Shown in pieces: positions 55,195-63,187 of a stretch of 64,000 nucleotides of DNA. This DNA comes from Patiriisocius marinistellae (GTDB lineage Bacteria > Bacteroidota > Bacteroidia > Flavobacteriales > Flavobacteriaceae): the NCBI RefSeq assembly GCF_009014635.1, contig NZ_BKCF01000002.1:124001-188000 (forward strand), written 5' to 3'. Numbering within the stretch: position 1 is the first letter of the stretch; each line of letters starts with the position of its first letter. The position numbers and the translations under genes are program-made. Below the pieces are notes generated by a model. It saw only the letters and a program-made list of their open reading frames with translations. It searched no databases and was not told the origin of the DNA.

Positions 55195-55444
55195 ATTTAG
55201 TATCAGTTTTTCTAAGAATATATTAATAGTATATAAACCTTAAAATTACTTACAATATTGCAGTCTTGGAAATATACGCTTTAGAAAAGTATAAAAATTA
55301 TTTAAAATGAATAAATTAATGTTTACTTCGGAAATATTAATCAAATTAAAATTTTGGTGTAACAAAAAATAGTCTCATTCGTCACAATTATAAGAAGCCG
55401 TAAAAGATGGCTTTTTAAAAGACACTAACCAAGTCAAAAAAAAA
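55195..55444. other. Intergenic region between divergent S41 and ECF genes
   Basis: No gene is seen. It contains one CTTCGGAAA motif (55326-55334, followed by TATTAA) and a small terminator-like hairpin AAGCC/GGCTT with a T run (55395-55416) ahead of the sigma gene, which could act as an attenuator. Confidence 0.4.
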
Positions 55445-55468
55445 TACTCACTTTGGTGGGTACTAAAG
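55445..55468 (+). promoter_or_regulatory. Hairpin leader abutting the ECF sigma start codon
   Basis: TACTCAC (55445-55451) pairs with GTGGGTA (55456-55462) around TTTG, then CTAAAG and the ATG. The GGG-Y-A-CTAAA end matches the S41 leader, and the stem covers the same positions. Confidence 0.5.
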
Positions 55469-55975
55469 ATGAAACAAGCCGAGTTTGTAAATACAATTTT
55501 GCCTTTTAAAGATAGGCTGTATAGAATTGCTAAGCGATATCTTGTTTCTACCGATGAGGCTAATGATGCAGTACAAGAAGTTTTTTTGAAATTGTGGAAA
55601 AATAAAAAGTCACTTAAAAAATACAGAAGTGCAGAAGCATTTGCTATAACCATGACAAAAAATTATTGTCTAGATAGGCTTAAATCGAAACAAGCTTCAA
55701 ATTTGAAGATTGTGCATTCTAATTATCAAAATCGTGATAATCTTGAAGCAAAAATTGAAGCCGATGACGGCGTTGCATTAGTATTCAAAATAATGGATTC
55801 ATTGCCAGAGCAGCAAAAAATTATTTTACAGTTAAGAGACGTAGAACAATTTGAGTTTGCCGAAATCGCAAAAATGATTGACAGTAATGAGACGGCAGTT
55901 AGAGTGGCGCTCTCAAGAGCACGTAAAAAAGTAAGAGACCAGATGGTCAAACAATACAATTATGGAATACAATAA
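55469..55975 (+). CDS. ECF-type RNA polymerase sigma factor
   Basis: A 168-residue sigma factor. Region 2: ANDAVQEVFLKLWKNKKSL and AFAITMTKNYCLDRLKSK; region 4: DSLPEQQKIILQLRDVEQFE and the recognition helix DSNETAVRVALSRARKKV. It heads an operon with a one-helix protein and two DUF4252 genes. It overlaps the next gene by 14 bases. Confidence 0.93.
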   Translation: MKQAEFVNTILPFKDRLYRIAKRYLVSTDEANDAVQEVFLKLWKNKKSLKKYRSAEAFAITMTKNYCLDRLKSKQASNLKIVHSNYQNRDNLEAKIEADDGVALVFKIMDSLPEQQKIILQLRDVEQFEFAEIAKMIDSNETAVRVALSRARKKVRDQMVKQYNYGIQ

Positions 55976-56393
55976 AATTAAAGGATTGCTGGATAGTTAT
56001 TTTGAAGGCAATACAACGTTAGCAGAGGAGCAATTATTACGAGACTATTTTAAGAGTAGTAATGTAGATCTTTCATTAGTACAGTTTGCCCCTTTATTTA
56101 ATGGTATGAGTCAAGCGGCTCAAGAAGTTTCATCAGGCATGATTGTATTGCCTAATGAACAAAAACCAAACAGATGGTGGATAGGCATTGCTGCTATGTT
56201 AACAATTGCAGTAGGTGTAGCAGGGTTTATGTTTTCTAATATTGGTTTATCACAAGAAGAAGAGCAAGCACTTGCTAGTTTAAAAGAAAGTAAAAAAGCG
56301 ATGATGATGTTGTCGCAAAATTTAAATAAAGGAACCCAAACGTTGAGTTTAGCTCACCAGTTTGAAACAACAAAGAATAAAGTAATAAAATAA
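55962..56393 (+). CDS. Putative anti-sigma factor with one membrane segment
   Basis: A 143-residue protein: cytoplasmic N-terminal part (residues 1-72, starting MEYNKIKGLLDSYFEGNTTL), one membrane helix (about 74-92, WIGIAAMLTIAVGVAGFMF) and a helical outer part. Its position directly after and overlapping the sigma gene suggests a cognate anti-sigma. No known zinc motif. Confidence 0.72.
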   Translation: MEYNKIKGLLDSYFEGNTTLAEEQLLRDYFKSSNVDLSLVQFAPLFNGMSQAAQEVSSGMIVLPNEQKPNRWWIGIAAMLTIAVGVAGFMFSNIGLSQEEEQALASLKESKKAMMMLSQNLNKGTQTLSLAHQFETTKNKVIK

Positions 56394-56419
56394 ATAGGAA
56401 TAAATTAAAACTAAATAAA

Positions 56420-56953
56420 ATGAAAAAATTAGCAATAGTAATCGTCTTATGTATTACCTCGTTTGCAATGAATGCACAGAGTGTTTTTGATGCATTTGAG
56501 AACGAGAAAGATGTAAGTTCAGTCGTAGTGACAAAAAACATGTTCAAATTATTGAGCAAAATGGATTTAGACTCAAATGATCCTGAGGCAAAAGAATACC
56601 TCTCCATGGTTGATAATTTGAATGATATTAAAATATTTACTACGGATAATCCTGCAGTAGCCATAAAAATGTCAACTACAGTTGAAAAGTATTTAAAGAA
56701 TAATGCTTCTTTGAGTGAGTTGATGCGTGTAAAGGATGAAGGGAATAATATTAAGTTTTACTCAAAAGAGGGTAAAAGTGAAAATTTTGTGAGTGAACTT
56801 TTAATGCACATGGATGGTGTAGTTGATGGAAAACCTATGACTGTAGTAATGTCAATAACTGGTAATATTGATTTAAAGCAAATAGGTAAACTTACTGAAG
56901 ATTTGAAAGTACCTGGAAGTGATCAATTAAAAGATATCAAGAAAAAAGGCTAA
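56420..56953 (+). CDS. DUF4252 family protein (secreted)
   Basis: A 177-residue exported protein with signal peptide MKKLAIVIVLCITSFAMNAQ. The body fits DUF4252: DAFENEKDVSSVVVTKNMFK, DNLNDIKIFTTD and VMSITGNIDLKQI. The function is unknown. It is the third gene of the sigma operon, followed by a terminator. Confidence 0.85.
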   Translation: MKKLAIVIVLCITSFAMNAQSVFDAFENEKDVSSVVVTKNMFKLLSKMDLDSNDPEAKEYLSMVDNLNDIKIFTTDNPAVAIKMSTTVEKYLKNNASLSELMRVKDEGNNIKFYSKEGKSENFVSELLMHMDGVVDGKPMTVVMSITGNIDLKQIGKLTEDLKVPGSDQLKDIKKKG

Positions 56954-56965
56954 CCTATAGCTAAA

Positions 56966-56998
56966 AAAAGAGTGCTAAGATCAATAGCACTCTTTTAA
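56966..56998 (+). terminator. Terminator between two DUF4252 genes
   Basis: AAAAGAGTGCTA (56966-56977) pairs with TAGCACTCTTTT (56985-56996) around a seven-base loop. It may reduce read-through into the second DUF4252 gene. Confidence 0.85.
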
Positions 56999-57025
56999 AA
57001 TACTAACCTCTAAAAAACCACCACT

Positions 57026-57574
57026 ATGAATATTGTTAAAATAATACTTGGGCTGTCTCTAGCAGCATTAAGCTTTATAAGTTGTAATACGGATAAATCA
57101 TTGCAAGTTTATATTGTAGATAAACAAGAAGATGATAGATTTATGAAGTTAGACCTGGCAACTAGCCTAATTGAAGATGCAGAAGGGCTAGATGAAGAAA
57201 ACAGGAAAATTCTTAAAACTATAAAGAAAATCAATGTAGTTGCGTATCAAAAAGAACAAGGAACTGATGCTGATTATCAAACAGAGAAAGCTAAACTAGA
57301 TTTAATTTTAAGCCAAGAAAAATATCATTTACTGTCCAAGTTTAAGTCAAACAATCAACTAGTCACTTTAAAATACATAGGTGATGATACAACCATAGAT
57401 GAGGTGATTGTATATGGGAGTGATGATCAAAAAGGACTTGCATTGTTTAGATTATTAGGAAACAATATGAAACCTGAAAATTTAGCTAACCTAGCAATGT
57501 CTCTTGAAAAAGGTGGTTTTAACTTGTCTGACATGACAGGAATGAGTGGTATTGAAGATATTTTCAAAGAATAG
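57026..57574 (+). CDS. DUF4252 family lipoprotein
   Basis: A 182-residue lipoprotein (lipobox LSFISC). It is a distant paralogue of the preceding gene: DDRFMKLDLATSLIEDAEGL and TIDEVIVYGSDDQKGLALF correspond to the DUF4252 strands. The function is unknown; both are likely targets of the same sigma factor, one soluble and one lipid-anchored. Confidence 0.8.
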   Translation: MNIVKIILGLSLAALSFISCNTDKSLQVYIVDKQEDDRFMKLDLATSLIEDAEGLDEENRKILKTIKKINVVAYQKEQGTDADYQTEKAKLDLILSQEKYHLLSKFKSNNQLVTLKYIGDDTTIDEVIVYGSDDQKGLALFRLLGNNMKPENLANLAMSLEKGGFNLSDMTGMSGIEDIFKE

Positions 57575-57689
57575 TCCCTTTTACCGAATATTATTTAATA
57601 TTAATCGAAAACAGATTAGAATATACTAAACCTAAGCTTATTTAAGGTAATAAATAATAAATCCTTGAGTATCTTTACAAAGTAACCAG

Positions 57690-57759
57690 AAACCCCTTTT
57701 TTAAGGGATAGGTGACAAACCATGAAGCTCCGAAGCCCCCATTTTCGGAGCTTTTTTTT
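57690..57759 (+). ncRNA. Candidate small RNA or terminator with C-rich loop
   Basis: A weak hairpin CCCTT/AAGGG (57694-57707) precedes a strong one, AAGCTCCGAA (57725-57734) with TTCGGAGCTT (57744-57753), loop GCCCCCATT, then T to 57759. The loop resembles that of the RNA at 24649-24729. The stretch is 115-185 bases after the DUF4252 stop, so it could be the operon terminator or an independent RNA; TATCTTTA at about 57670-57677 is a weak -7 box. Confidence 0.45.
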
Positions 57760-57762
57760 ATA

Positions 57763-59106
57763 TTAAATCCCAGTATAATTTGAAGGTGTAATTACCCGCA
57801 TTTCTGCCTTTATTTCTTCGCTAATATCTAGCGTTTCAATAAAATCTGCAATAGATTTTTTACTTATAGCCTCATTCGTTCTTGTAAGCCCTTTCAAAGC
57901 TTCATAAGGATTAGGATATGCTTCTCTTCTCAAAATTGTTTGTAAAGCCTCTGCAACTACAGCCCAGTTTTTTTCTAAATCTTCGGCAAACTTAGACTCG
58001 TTTAATAATAATTTATTTAACCCTTTTAAAGTTGATTGAAAACCAATAAGGGTGTGTCCAATAGGCACTCCTACATTTCTTAAAACAGTACTATCTGTCA
58101 AGTCACGTTGTAATCTGCTTATAGGTAATTTTGAAGATAGATGTTCAAAAACAGCATTAGCAATCCCTAAATTTCCTTCGCTATTTTCAAAATCGATAGG
58201 GTTTACTTTATGTGGCATTGCACTTGATCCTATTTCTCCTTTTTTAATTTTTTGCTTAAAATAATCCATTGATACATACGTCCAAATGTCTCTGTCAAGA
58301 TCAATAATTATGGTGTTGATTCTTTTTAAACAATCAAATAAGGCAGCCATGTGGTCATAGTGTTCAATCTGAGTAGTAGGGAAGGAATGATGTAGCCCTA
58401 ATGTATTTTGTACAAAATTTTGACCAAACGCACGCCAATCAACCTGTGGATACGCAACATGATGTGCATTAAAATTACCAGTAGCACCACCAAATTTCGC
58501 CGCACTTTTTATATCATTCAACAAATCAAACTGTTCTTTTAAACGAACTACAAAAACTTCAATCTCTTTCCCTAAACGAGTAGGTGAAGCAGGTTGTCCA
58601 TGAGTTCTTGCAAGCATAGGGATGTCTGCCCACTCATTAGCCAGCTCGTGTAATTTATCGCTAAGCTCCATAAATAAAGGAACATAACTAGCATTCATTG
58701 CATCCTTTAAAGACAACGGAATTGCAGTATTATTAATGTCTTGAGAAGTCAAGCCAAAATGTATAAACTCCTTATACTTCTCTAAATTTAAAGCATCAAA
58801 GCGTTCCTTGATAAAATATTCCACCGCTTTTACATCGTGGTTGGTCACCTTTTCTGTGTCTTTTATTTTTTGAGCATCTTCAGTCGAAAACTCAAGATAT
58901 AAATCTCTTAACTTCGGAAATAAAGAAACATCAAAACCTTTGAGTTGCGGCAATGGTAATTCTACCAGCGAAATAAAGTATTCCACTTCTACTTGAACTC
59001 TGTATTTAATAAGCGCTTCTTCAGAAAAAAACGGAATTAATGATGAAGTTTTTGAGGCATATCTGCCATCGATTGGTGAAATTGCTTGTAATGCTTGACG
59101 TGACAT
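57763..59106 (-). CDS. purB: Adenylosuccinate lyase
   Basis: Cleaves fumarate from SAICAR and adenylosuccinate in purine synthesis. 447 residues. The fumarase/ASL signature GSSAMPHKVNPIDFEN contains the catalytic serine loop; the histidine regions LTSQDINNTA and ARTHGQPASPT are present. It is monocistronic. A hairpin with T run just downstream (57725-57753) can end it too. Confidence 0.96.
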   Translation of the reverse strand: MSRQALQAISPIDGRYASKTSSLIPFFSEEALIKYRVQVEVEYFISLVELPLPQLKGFDVSLFPKLRDLYLEFSTEDAQKIKDTEKVTNHDVKAVEYFIKERFDALNLEKYKEFIHFGLTSQDINNTAIPLSLKDAMNASYVPLFMELSDKLHELANEWADIPMLARTHGQPASPTRLGKEIEVFVVRLKEQFDLLNDIKSAAKFGGATGNFNAHHVAYPQVDWRAFGQNFVQNTLGLHHSFPTTQIEHYDHMAALFDCLKRINTIIIDLDRDIWTYVSMDYFKQKIKKGEIGSSAMPHKVNPIDFENSEGNLGIANAVFEHLSSKLPISRLQRDLTDSTVLRNVGVPIGHTLIGFQSTLKGLNKLLLNESKFAEDLEKNWAVVAEALQTILRREAYPNPYEALKGLTRTNEAISKKSIADFIETLDISEEIKAEMRVITPSNYTGI

Positions 59107-59197
59107 AGGTTGACATTTTAAGCATACAAATATAGCTTTTTAAGACGGAAGAGTACCAGATCATTTTAGAAGAAATTTTGAGCTAATATTTCAGAAT

Positions 59198-59231
59198 AAA
59201 AAAACCGAAACGCCCTTGAAAACATTTCGGT
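59198..59231 (-). terminator. Terminator of the sirtuin-HEAT gene pair
   Basis: ACCGAAA (59204-59210) pairs with TTTCGGT (59225-59231); a run of A at 59198-59204 gives T on the minus strand. It follows the gene ending at 59326 by about 95 bases. Confidence 0.7.
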
Positions 59232-59325
59232 CAAACAAAACATGTGGCTACTATCGATTCCACATAGCTAACAATGTAAAATTACATGGCTTGTGTTTTG
59301 TTGACAATACCCAATACTGGTTATT

Positions 59326-59904
59326 TTACAGGGAACTTCTGTGTTTTTTAATAGCAATAAGTGCTTTAGAGCCTATGGATTTATACCCCGCGCTATTGGT
59401 GTTAATATTTTGCTCAATAATCACTTTCAATTCTGGATGAATCCAGTCATATTCTTTGCCTAATAAAAATAAAGATTTAATGGCGAAAGCCTGTGTAGCA
59501 ACTTTTTTTTCTGAAATGAGCCAATCAAAACAACATTCCACGAGCTGCTCTCTGTATTCACCTCGGAAATGTAACAACAGTGAAGCTTCTTTCTTTTTAT
59601 AAAACCTTTCAGTAAGTAACCAACAAATTTTAGAAAAAGGCCTTAATGCTTGCTCACGATATATATAAGGTAACTTTTCAAAAAACTTTTCAAAATGCGG
59701 ATATAATAATGTTACATTTTCTAAACATACAAATTCTAATATCCAAGCTGCTCTAAACGAAATTTCTTCATCAACTTGAAAACAAAATTTTAAAAGCTCA
59801 GGAAAATTTTCAGGGTTTTCTAAAACCCAATTAGCAAGATCAAGTCGTGTCTTCCTATATGCTTTAGTATATTGTAATTTATACTCTAAGGTTTCAAAAG
59901 CCAT
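59326..59904 (-). CDS. Helical-repeat protein of unknown function
   Basis: A 192-residue all-helical soluble protein with HEAT-like pattern: FRAAWILEFVCLENVTLLYP, REQALRPFSKICWLLTERFY and TQAFAIKSLFLLGKEYDW. It has no catalytic motif. Its start abuts the sirtuin stop, so it probably works with it; relatives are sometimes wrongly called adenylosuccinate lyase. Confidence 0.75.
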   Translation of the reverse strand: MAFETLEYKLQYTKAYRKTRLDLANWVLENPENFPELLKFCFQVDEEISFRAAWILEFVCLENVTLLYPHFEKFFEKLPYIYREQALRPFSKICWLLTERFYKKKEASLLLHFRGEYREQLVECCFDWLISEKKVATQAFAIKSLFLLGKEYDWIHPELKVIIEQNINTNSAGYKSIGSKALIAIKKHRSSL

Positions 59905-60585
59905 TTATTTTATTTCTTTAATTGCCTCTATGACTTTAGGTACTCCAGTTGAAGCTTTCTCTGCAATTATAGTTATCCTATTACTATTATCTATTGATGG
60001 GTTGGGGTCTACAAAAAATACTGGAATATTTTCTGGTGCGTACTGCATTAAACCCGCAGCAGGATATACTTGCATTGATGTGCCTATTATTAAAACAATA
60101 TCTGTCTTTGCTATTATTTCAACTGCAGTTTCAATAAGTGGTACTGCCTCACCAAACCAAACAATATGAGGTCTCATTTGAAAACCATTTTCACATACAT
60201 CTCCCAGGAGTATGTCTGTAGTACAATCTATCACAGAATCTTCTTTATACGTGCTTCTAGATTTTAATAATTCGCCATGCAAATGAATAACTTTTGTGCT
60301 TCCTGCACGCTCGTGTAAATCATCAACATTTTGAGTAATTATTGTTACGTCATGTTCTTTTTCTAAAGATGCTAAAGCTAGGTGTGCGGCATTTGGTAAA
60401 ACTTCTAATAATTGTTTTCTTCTTTGATTGTAAAAGTCAAGTACAAGCTCTGGATTTGAACTAAAGCCTTGAGGAGAGGCAACCTCCATTACATTATGTC
60501 CCTCCCACAATCCATTACTGTCTCTAAAAGTTTTGAGTCCGCTTTCGGCACTTACTCCTGCTCCAGTTAGTACGGTTATTTTCAT
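59905..60585 (-). CDS. cobB: NAD-dependent sirtuin deacylase (class III)
   Basis: A 226-residue Sir2 enzyme. NAD loop GAGVSAESG at 8-16, catalytic H103 in HLHGEL, TQNVDDLHERAG, VWFGEAVP and IGTSMQVYPAAG. Y52 and R55 (DFYNQRR) correspond to the residues that make SIRT5/CobB prefer succinyl and malonyl groups. Only two cysteines (C121 and C131) are found where four usually bind zinc, so the zinc site is probably reduced or absent. Confidence 0.92.
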   Translation of the reverse strand: MKITVLTGAGVSAESGLKTFRDSNGLWEGHNVMEVASPQGFSSNPELVLDFYNQRRKQLLEVLPNAAHLALASLEKEHDVTIITQNVDDLHERAGSTKVIHLHGELLKSRSTYKEDSVIDCTTDILLGDVCENGFQMRPHIVWFGEAVPLIETAVEIIAKTDIVLIIGTSMQVYPAAGLMQYAPENIPVFFVDPNPSIDNSNRITIIAEKASTGVPKVIEAIKEIK

Positions 60586-60674
60586 ATGGTGAGTTTATTG
60601 TCTATATAGTATTTGATATTACACAACCTTAAGTTGAGAGCAGTAAAAGCTATGCGTAAACTGCTATAATTTAA

Positions 60675-61148
60675 TCATCTATGATGATATGGTTCGTTTT
60701 TTAAAATGGTAAAACCGCGATATAATTGTTCAATAAAAAATAACCGTACCATTTGATGGGAAAAGGTCATTGCTGATAACGAGATTTTTCCATTTGCTCT
60801 TGCATAAATGTCGTCACTAAAACCGTAAGGACCACCTATAACAAACACAAGGTTTTTGAGGCCGCTATTCATTTTTTTTTGGAGAAAATCTGCAAATTTT
60901 TCGCTAGTATATGTTTTACCTTTTTCGTCAAGAATTATTAGTGTATCGCTCGTTTGTAATTTTTTTAGGATTTCGTCGCCTTCAGCAATTTTTTGTTGTG
61001 CTTCGCTACGATTTTTTGCTTTTTTAATATCTGGAATAACCTCAAATGAAAAATTTACATAATGATTTAATCTTTTTTTATAAGTTTCGGTCAAAGCAAT
61101 GAGTTGCTTGTTATCTGTTTTGCCAATTGCGAGCAGGGTAATTTTCAT
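60675..61148 (-). CDS. rlmH: 23S rRNA pseudouridine-1915 N3-methyltransferase
   Basis: A 157-residue SPOUT-class enzyme: MKITLLAIGKTDNKQL at the start, LDEKGKTYTSEKFADFL, the knot motif VIGGPYGFSDDIY and the C-terminal SLSAMTFSHQMVRLFFIEQL ending in YHHR. Full length, with an ATG at 61148. Confidence 0.96.
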   Translation of the reverse strand: MKITLLAIGKTDNKQLIALTETYKKRLNHYVNFSFEVIPDIKKAKNRSEAQQKIAEGDEILKKLQTSDTLIILDEKGKTYTSEKFADFLQKKMNSGLKNLVFVIGGPYGFSDDIYARANGKISLSAMTFSHQMVRLFFIEQLYRGFTILKNEPYHHR

Positions 61149-61192
61149 AATGCAGTTTAATTTGAGTATAAAAAAAAGTAATACTCAGGAGG

Positions 61193-61238
61193 TTTTTACT
61201 TCGGAAATTTCTATTGTTTAATATTTCCGAAGTAAAAA
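61193..61238. repeat. Perfect 16-base inverted repeat of the CTTCGGAAA motif
   Basis: TTTTTACTTCGGAAAT (61193-61208) is mirrored by ATTTCCGAAGTAAAAA (61223-61238) with a 14-base spacer. It lies in the divergent promoter region of rlmH and nadC, so it is not a terminator for either. Confidence 0.7.
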
Positions 61239-61354
61239 TACTATATTTTAATGAAGCTTAATTATGGTGTTTGTTTCAAATTTCGGCTAAAAAAGAAACC
61301 TTTGCGCACCTGTTACTGCAAGGCTTTTTATAAATTAGCAGAAAATTTCTAGTT

Positions 61355-62212
61355 ATGATTTCAAAAAAACAATTTGATAAAGAAATAGCGATAATTATTG
61401 CAAACGCTATAAGGGAGGATGTAGGTGATGGTGATCACAGTTCTTTAGCATGTATTCCTGAGGATGCTGTGGGTACAGCAAAATTGTTAGTAAAAGACGA
61501 TGGTATTATTGCAGGAATTGATTTTGCAAAGCAAGTTTTTGACTATGTTGATCCAGGGCTTGAGCTTGATGTAAAAATTGAAGATGGAACGCAGGTAAAA
61601 TATGGTGATGTTTGTTTTTATGTTTCGGGAAATTCGCAATCAATATTAAAAGCAGAAAGACTGGTTTTAAACGCAATGCAGCGTATGAGTGCGATTGCAA
61701 CTAAAACCAGCAAATTTGTAAAGTTACTTGAAGGTACGGGAACCAAAATTCTAGACACGCGTAAAACAACTCCAGGAATTAGAGCTCTTGAAAAATGGGC
61801 AGTAAAAATAGGTGGGGGTGAGAATCATAGATTTGCGTTGTATGATATGATAATGTTAAAGGATAATCATATTGATTTTTGTGGTGGTGTTACAAAAGCA
61901 ATTGAAACCACAAACGAATATTTAGAGCGTAATCAACTAGATATTAAAATTATTGTAGAGGCTCGAAATCTTGATGAGATTAAAGAAATTTTAAAGACTA
62001 AAGGTGTATATCGCATATTGATAGACAACTTTAATTATGAGGATACACGCAAGGCCGTTGAACTTATAGGAAATACTTGTTTGACAGAGTCTAGTGGGGG
62101 AATTACCCTTGATACTATTAGACAGTATGCTGAGTGTGGTGTTGATTATATTTCAAGTGGTGCGTTGACCCACTCTGTTTATAATATGGATTTAAGCTTG
62201 AAAGCTGTTTAA
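61355..62212 (+). CDS. nadC: Nicotinate-nucleotide pyrophosphorylase (carboxylating)
   Basis: Converts quinolinate and PRPP to nicotinate mononucleotide in NAD synthesis. 285 residues. DTRKTTPGIRALEKWAVKIGGGENHR, LMLKDNHI-type DMIMLKDNHIDF, IIVEARNLDE and SSGGITLDTIRQYAECGVD are visible family segments. The last base of its stop codon is the first of the next ATG (TAATG), so translation is coupled. Confidence 0.95.
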   Translation: MISKKQFDKEIAIIIANAIREDVGDGDHSSLACIPEDAVGTAKLLVKDDGIIAGIDFAKQVFDYVDPGLELDVKIEDGTQVKYGDVCFYVSGNSQSILKAERLVLNAMQRMSAIATKTSKFVKLLEGTGTKILDTRKTTPGIRALEKWAVKIGGGENHRFALYDMIMLKDNHIDFCGGVTKAIETTNEYLERNQLDIKIIVEARNLDEIKEILKTKGVYRILIDNFNYEDTRKAVELIGNTCLTESSGGITLDTIRQYAECGVDYISSGALTHSVYNMDLSLKAV

Positions 62213-63168
62213 TGGAAGATGATAATGAGATAGATAAAATTGTAATTCCAAATGAAAAGGAAGGGGATGAAATTAATATTCCTATTATTAAGCAATTAAT
62301 TTGGTTAGCAAAACGTATAGTCCTCCCAGGGTTTGATGGGTTGACGTTACACGATTTTCATAAACTTTATTTTGCGGGTATTATTGAAGGAACATTTTCA
62401 CCTAGAGCAACTTCAATCGCCTATAGTTTTTTTGTAGCTATTTTTCCTTTTTTACTCTTTATACTTAACCTTATCCCTTATGTGCCAATTGAAGGTTTTC
62501 AAACAAGGTTTCTTATATTTATAGAAGAACACCTACCTCCTCAAACTGCAGATTTGTTTTATCCAGTTATTGCAGATATTGCAATTAACCCAAGGGGAGG
62601 ACTATTGTCATTTGTTTTTTTACTTTCTATTTTTTTAGCAGCTAATGGAGTTAATGCTATTTTTAGTGCCTTTGAATACTCGTTTCATGTAACAATTAAT
62701 AGAGGTTTTTTTAGGCAGTATGCTATAGCTATAGCGGTCTCATTGCTTTTGGCATTGTTATTGGTTATTACTGTAGTAGTAATCCTTTATGGAGAATACA
62801 TGATTAGTGACCTTCAAGGAAGGGCGTATTTAAATGATAGTGTATTTTGGGTATCGGCGTTGCAGCTTACGGTCTTTGTAGTATTATTGTATACCACAAT
62901 AGCGACTTTGTATTATTTTGGTACAAAAGAGGGGAAAATTTCAAGATTTTTTTCTTTGGGAGCAATTGTAACAACATTATTATTTTTGTTAACAACCTAT
63001 TTTTTTGGGGTTTACATAAATAATTTCTCTACCTATAATGAGTTATATGGTTCATTAGGGGCACTATTGATAATGTTGTTATATATTTGGATTAACAGTA
63101 ATTTATTACTTTTAGGCTTTGAGCTCAATATCACGTTACAACGATTAAAGGGCAAAAAATTTAACTAA
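62212..63168 (+). CDS. YihY/virulence factor BrkB family membrane protein
   Basis: A 318-residue protein with about six membrane helices. Family segments: TSIAYSFFVAIFPFLLFILN, FLAANGVNAIFSAFEYSFH and YGSLGALLIMLLYIWINSNL. The function is unproven (earlier claims of RNase BN activity were wrong). It overlaps nadC by one base. Confidence 0.92.
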   Translation: MEDDNEIDKIVIPNEKEGDEINIPIIKQLIWLAKRIVLPGFDGLTLHDFHKLYFAGIIEGTFSPRATSIAYSFFVAIFPFLLFILNLIPYVPIEGFQTRFLIFIEEHLPPQTADLFYPVIADIAINPRGGLLSFVFLLSIFLAANGVNAIFSAFEYSFHVTINRGFFRQYAIAIAVSLLLALLLVITVVVILYGEYMISDLQGRAYLNDSVFWVSALQLTVFVVLLYTTIATLYYFGTKEGKISRFFSLGAIVTTLLFLLTTYFFGVYINNFSTYNELYGSLGALLIMLLYIWINSNLLLLGFELNITLQRLKGKKFN

Positions 63169-63187
63169 TTAATTTTAAACAAACAAA

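Noticed and set aside
59326-59904. Adenylosuccinate lyase fragment
   Set aside because: A true purB lies next to it; this protein has no lyase motif and looks like helical repeats.
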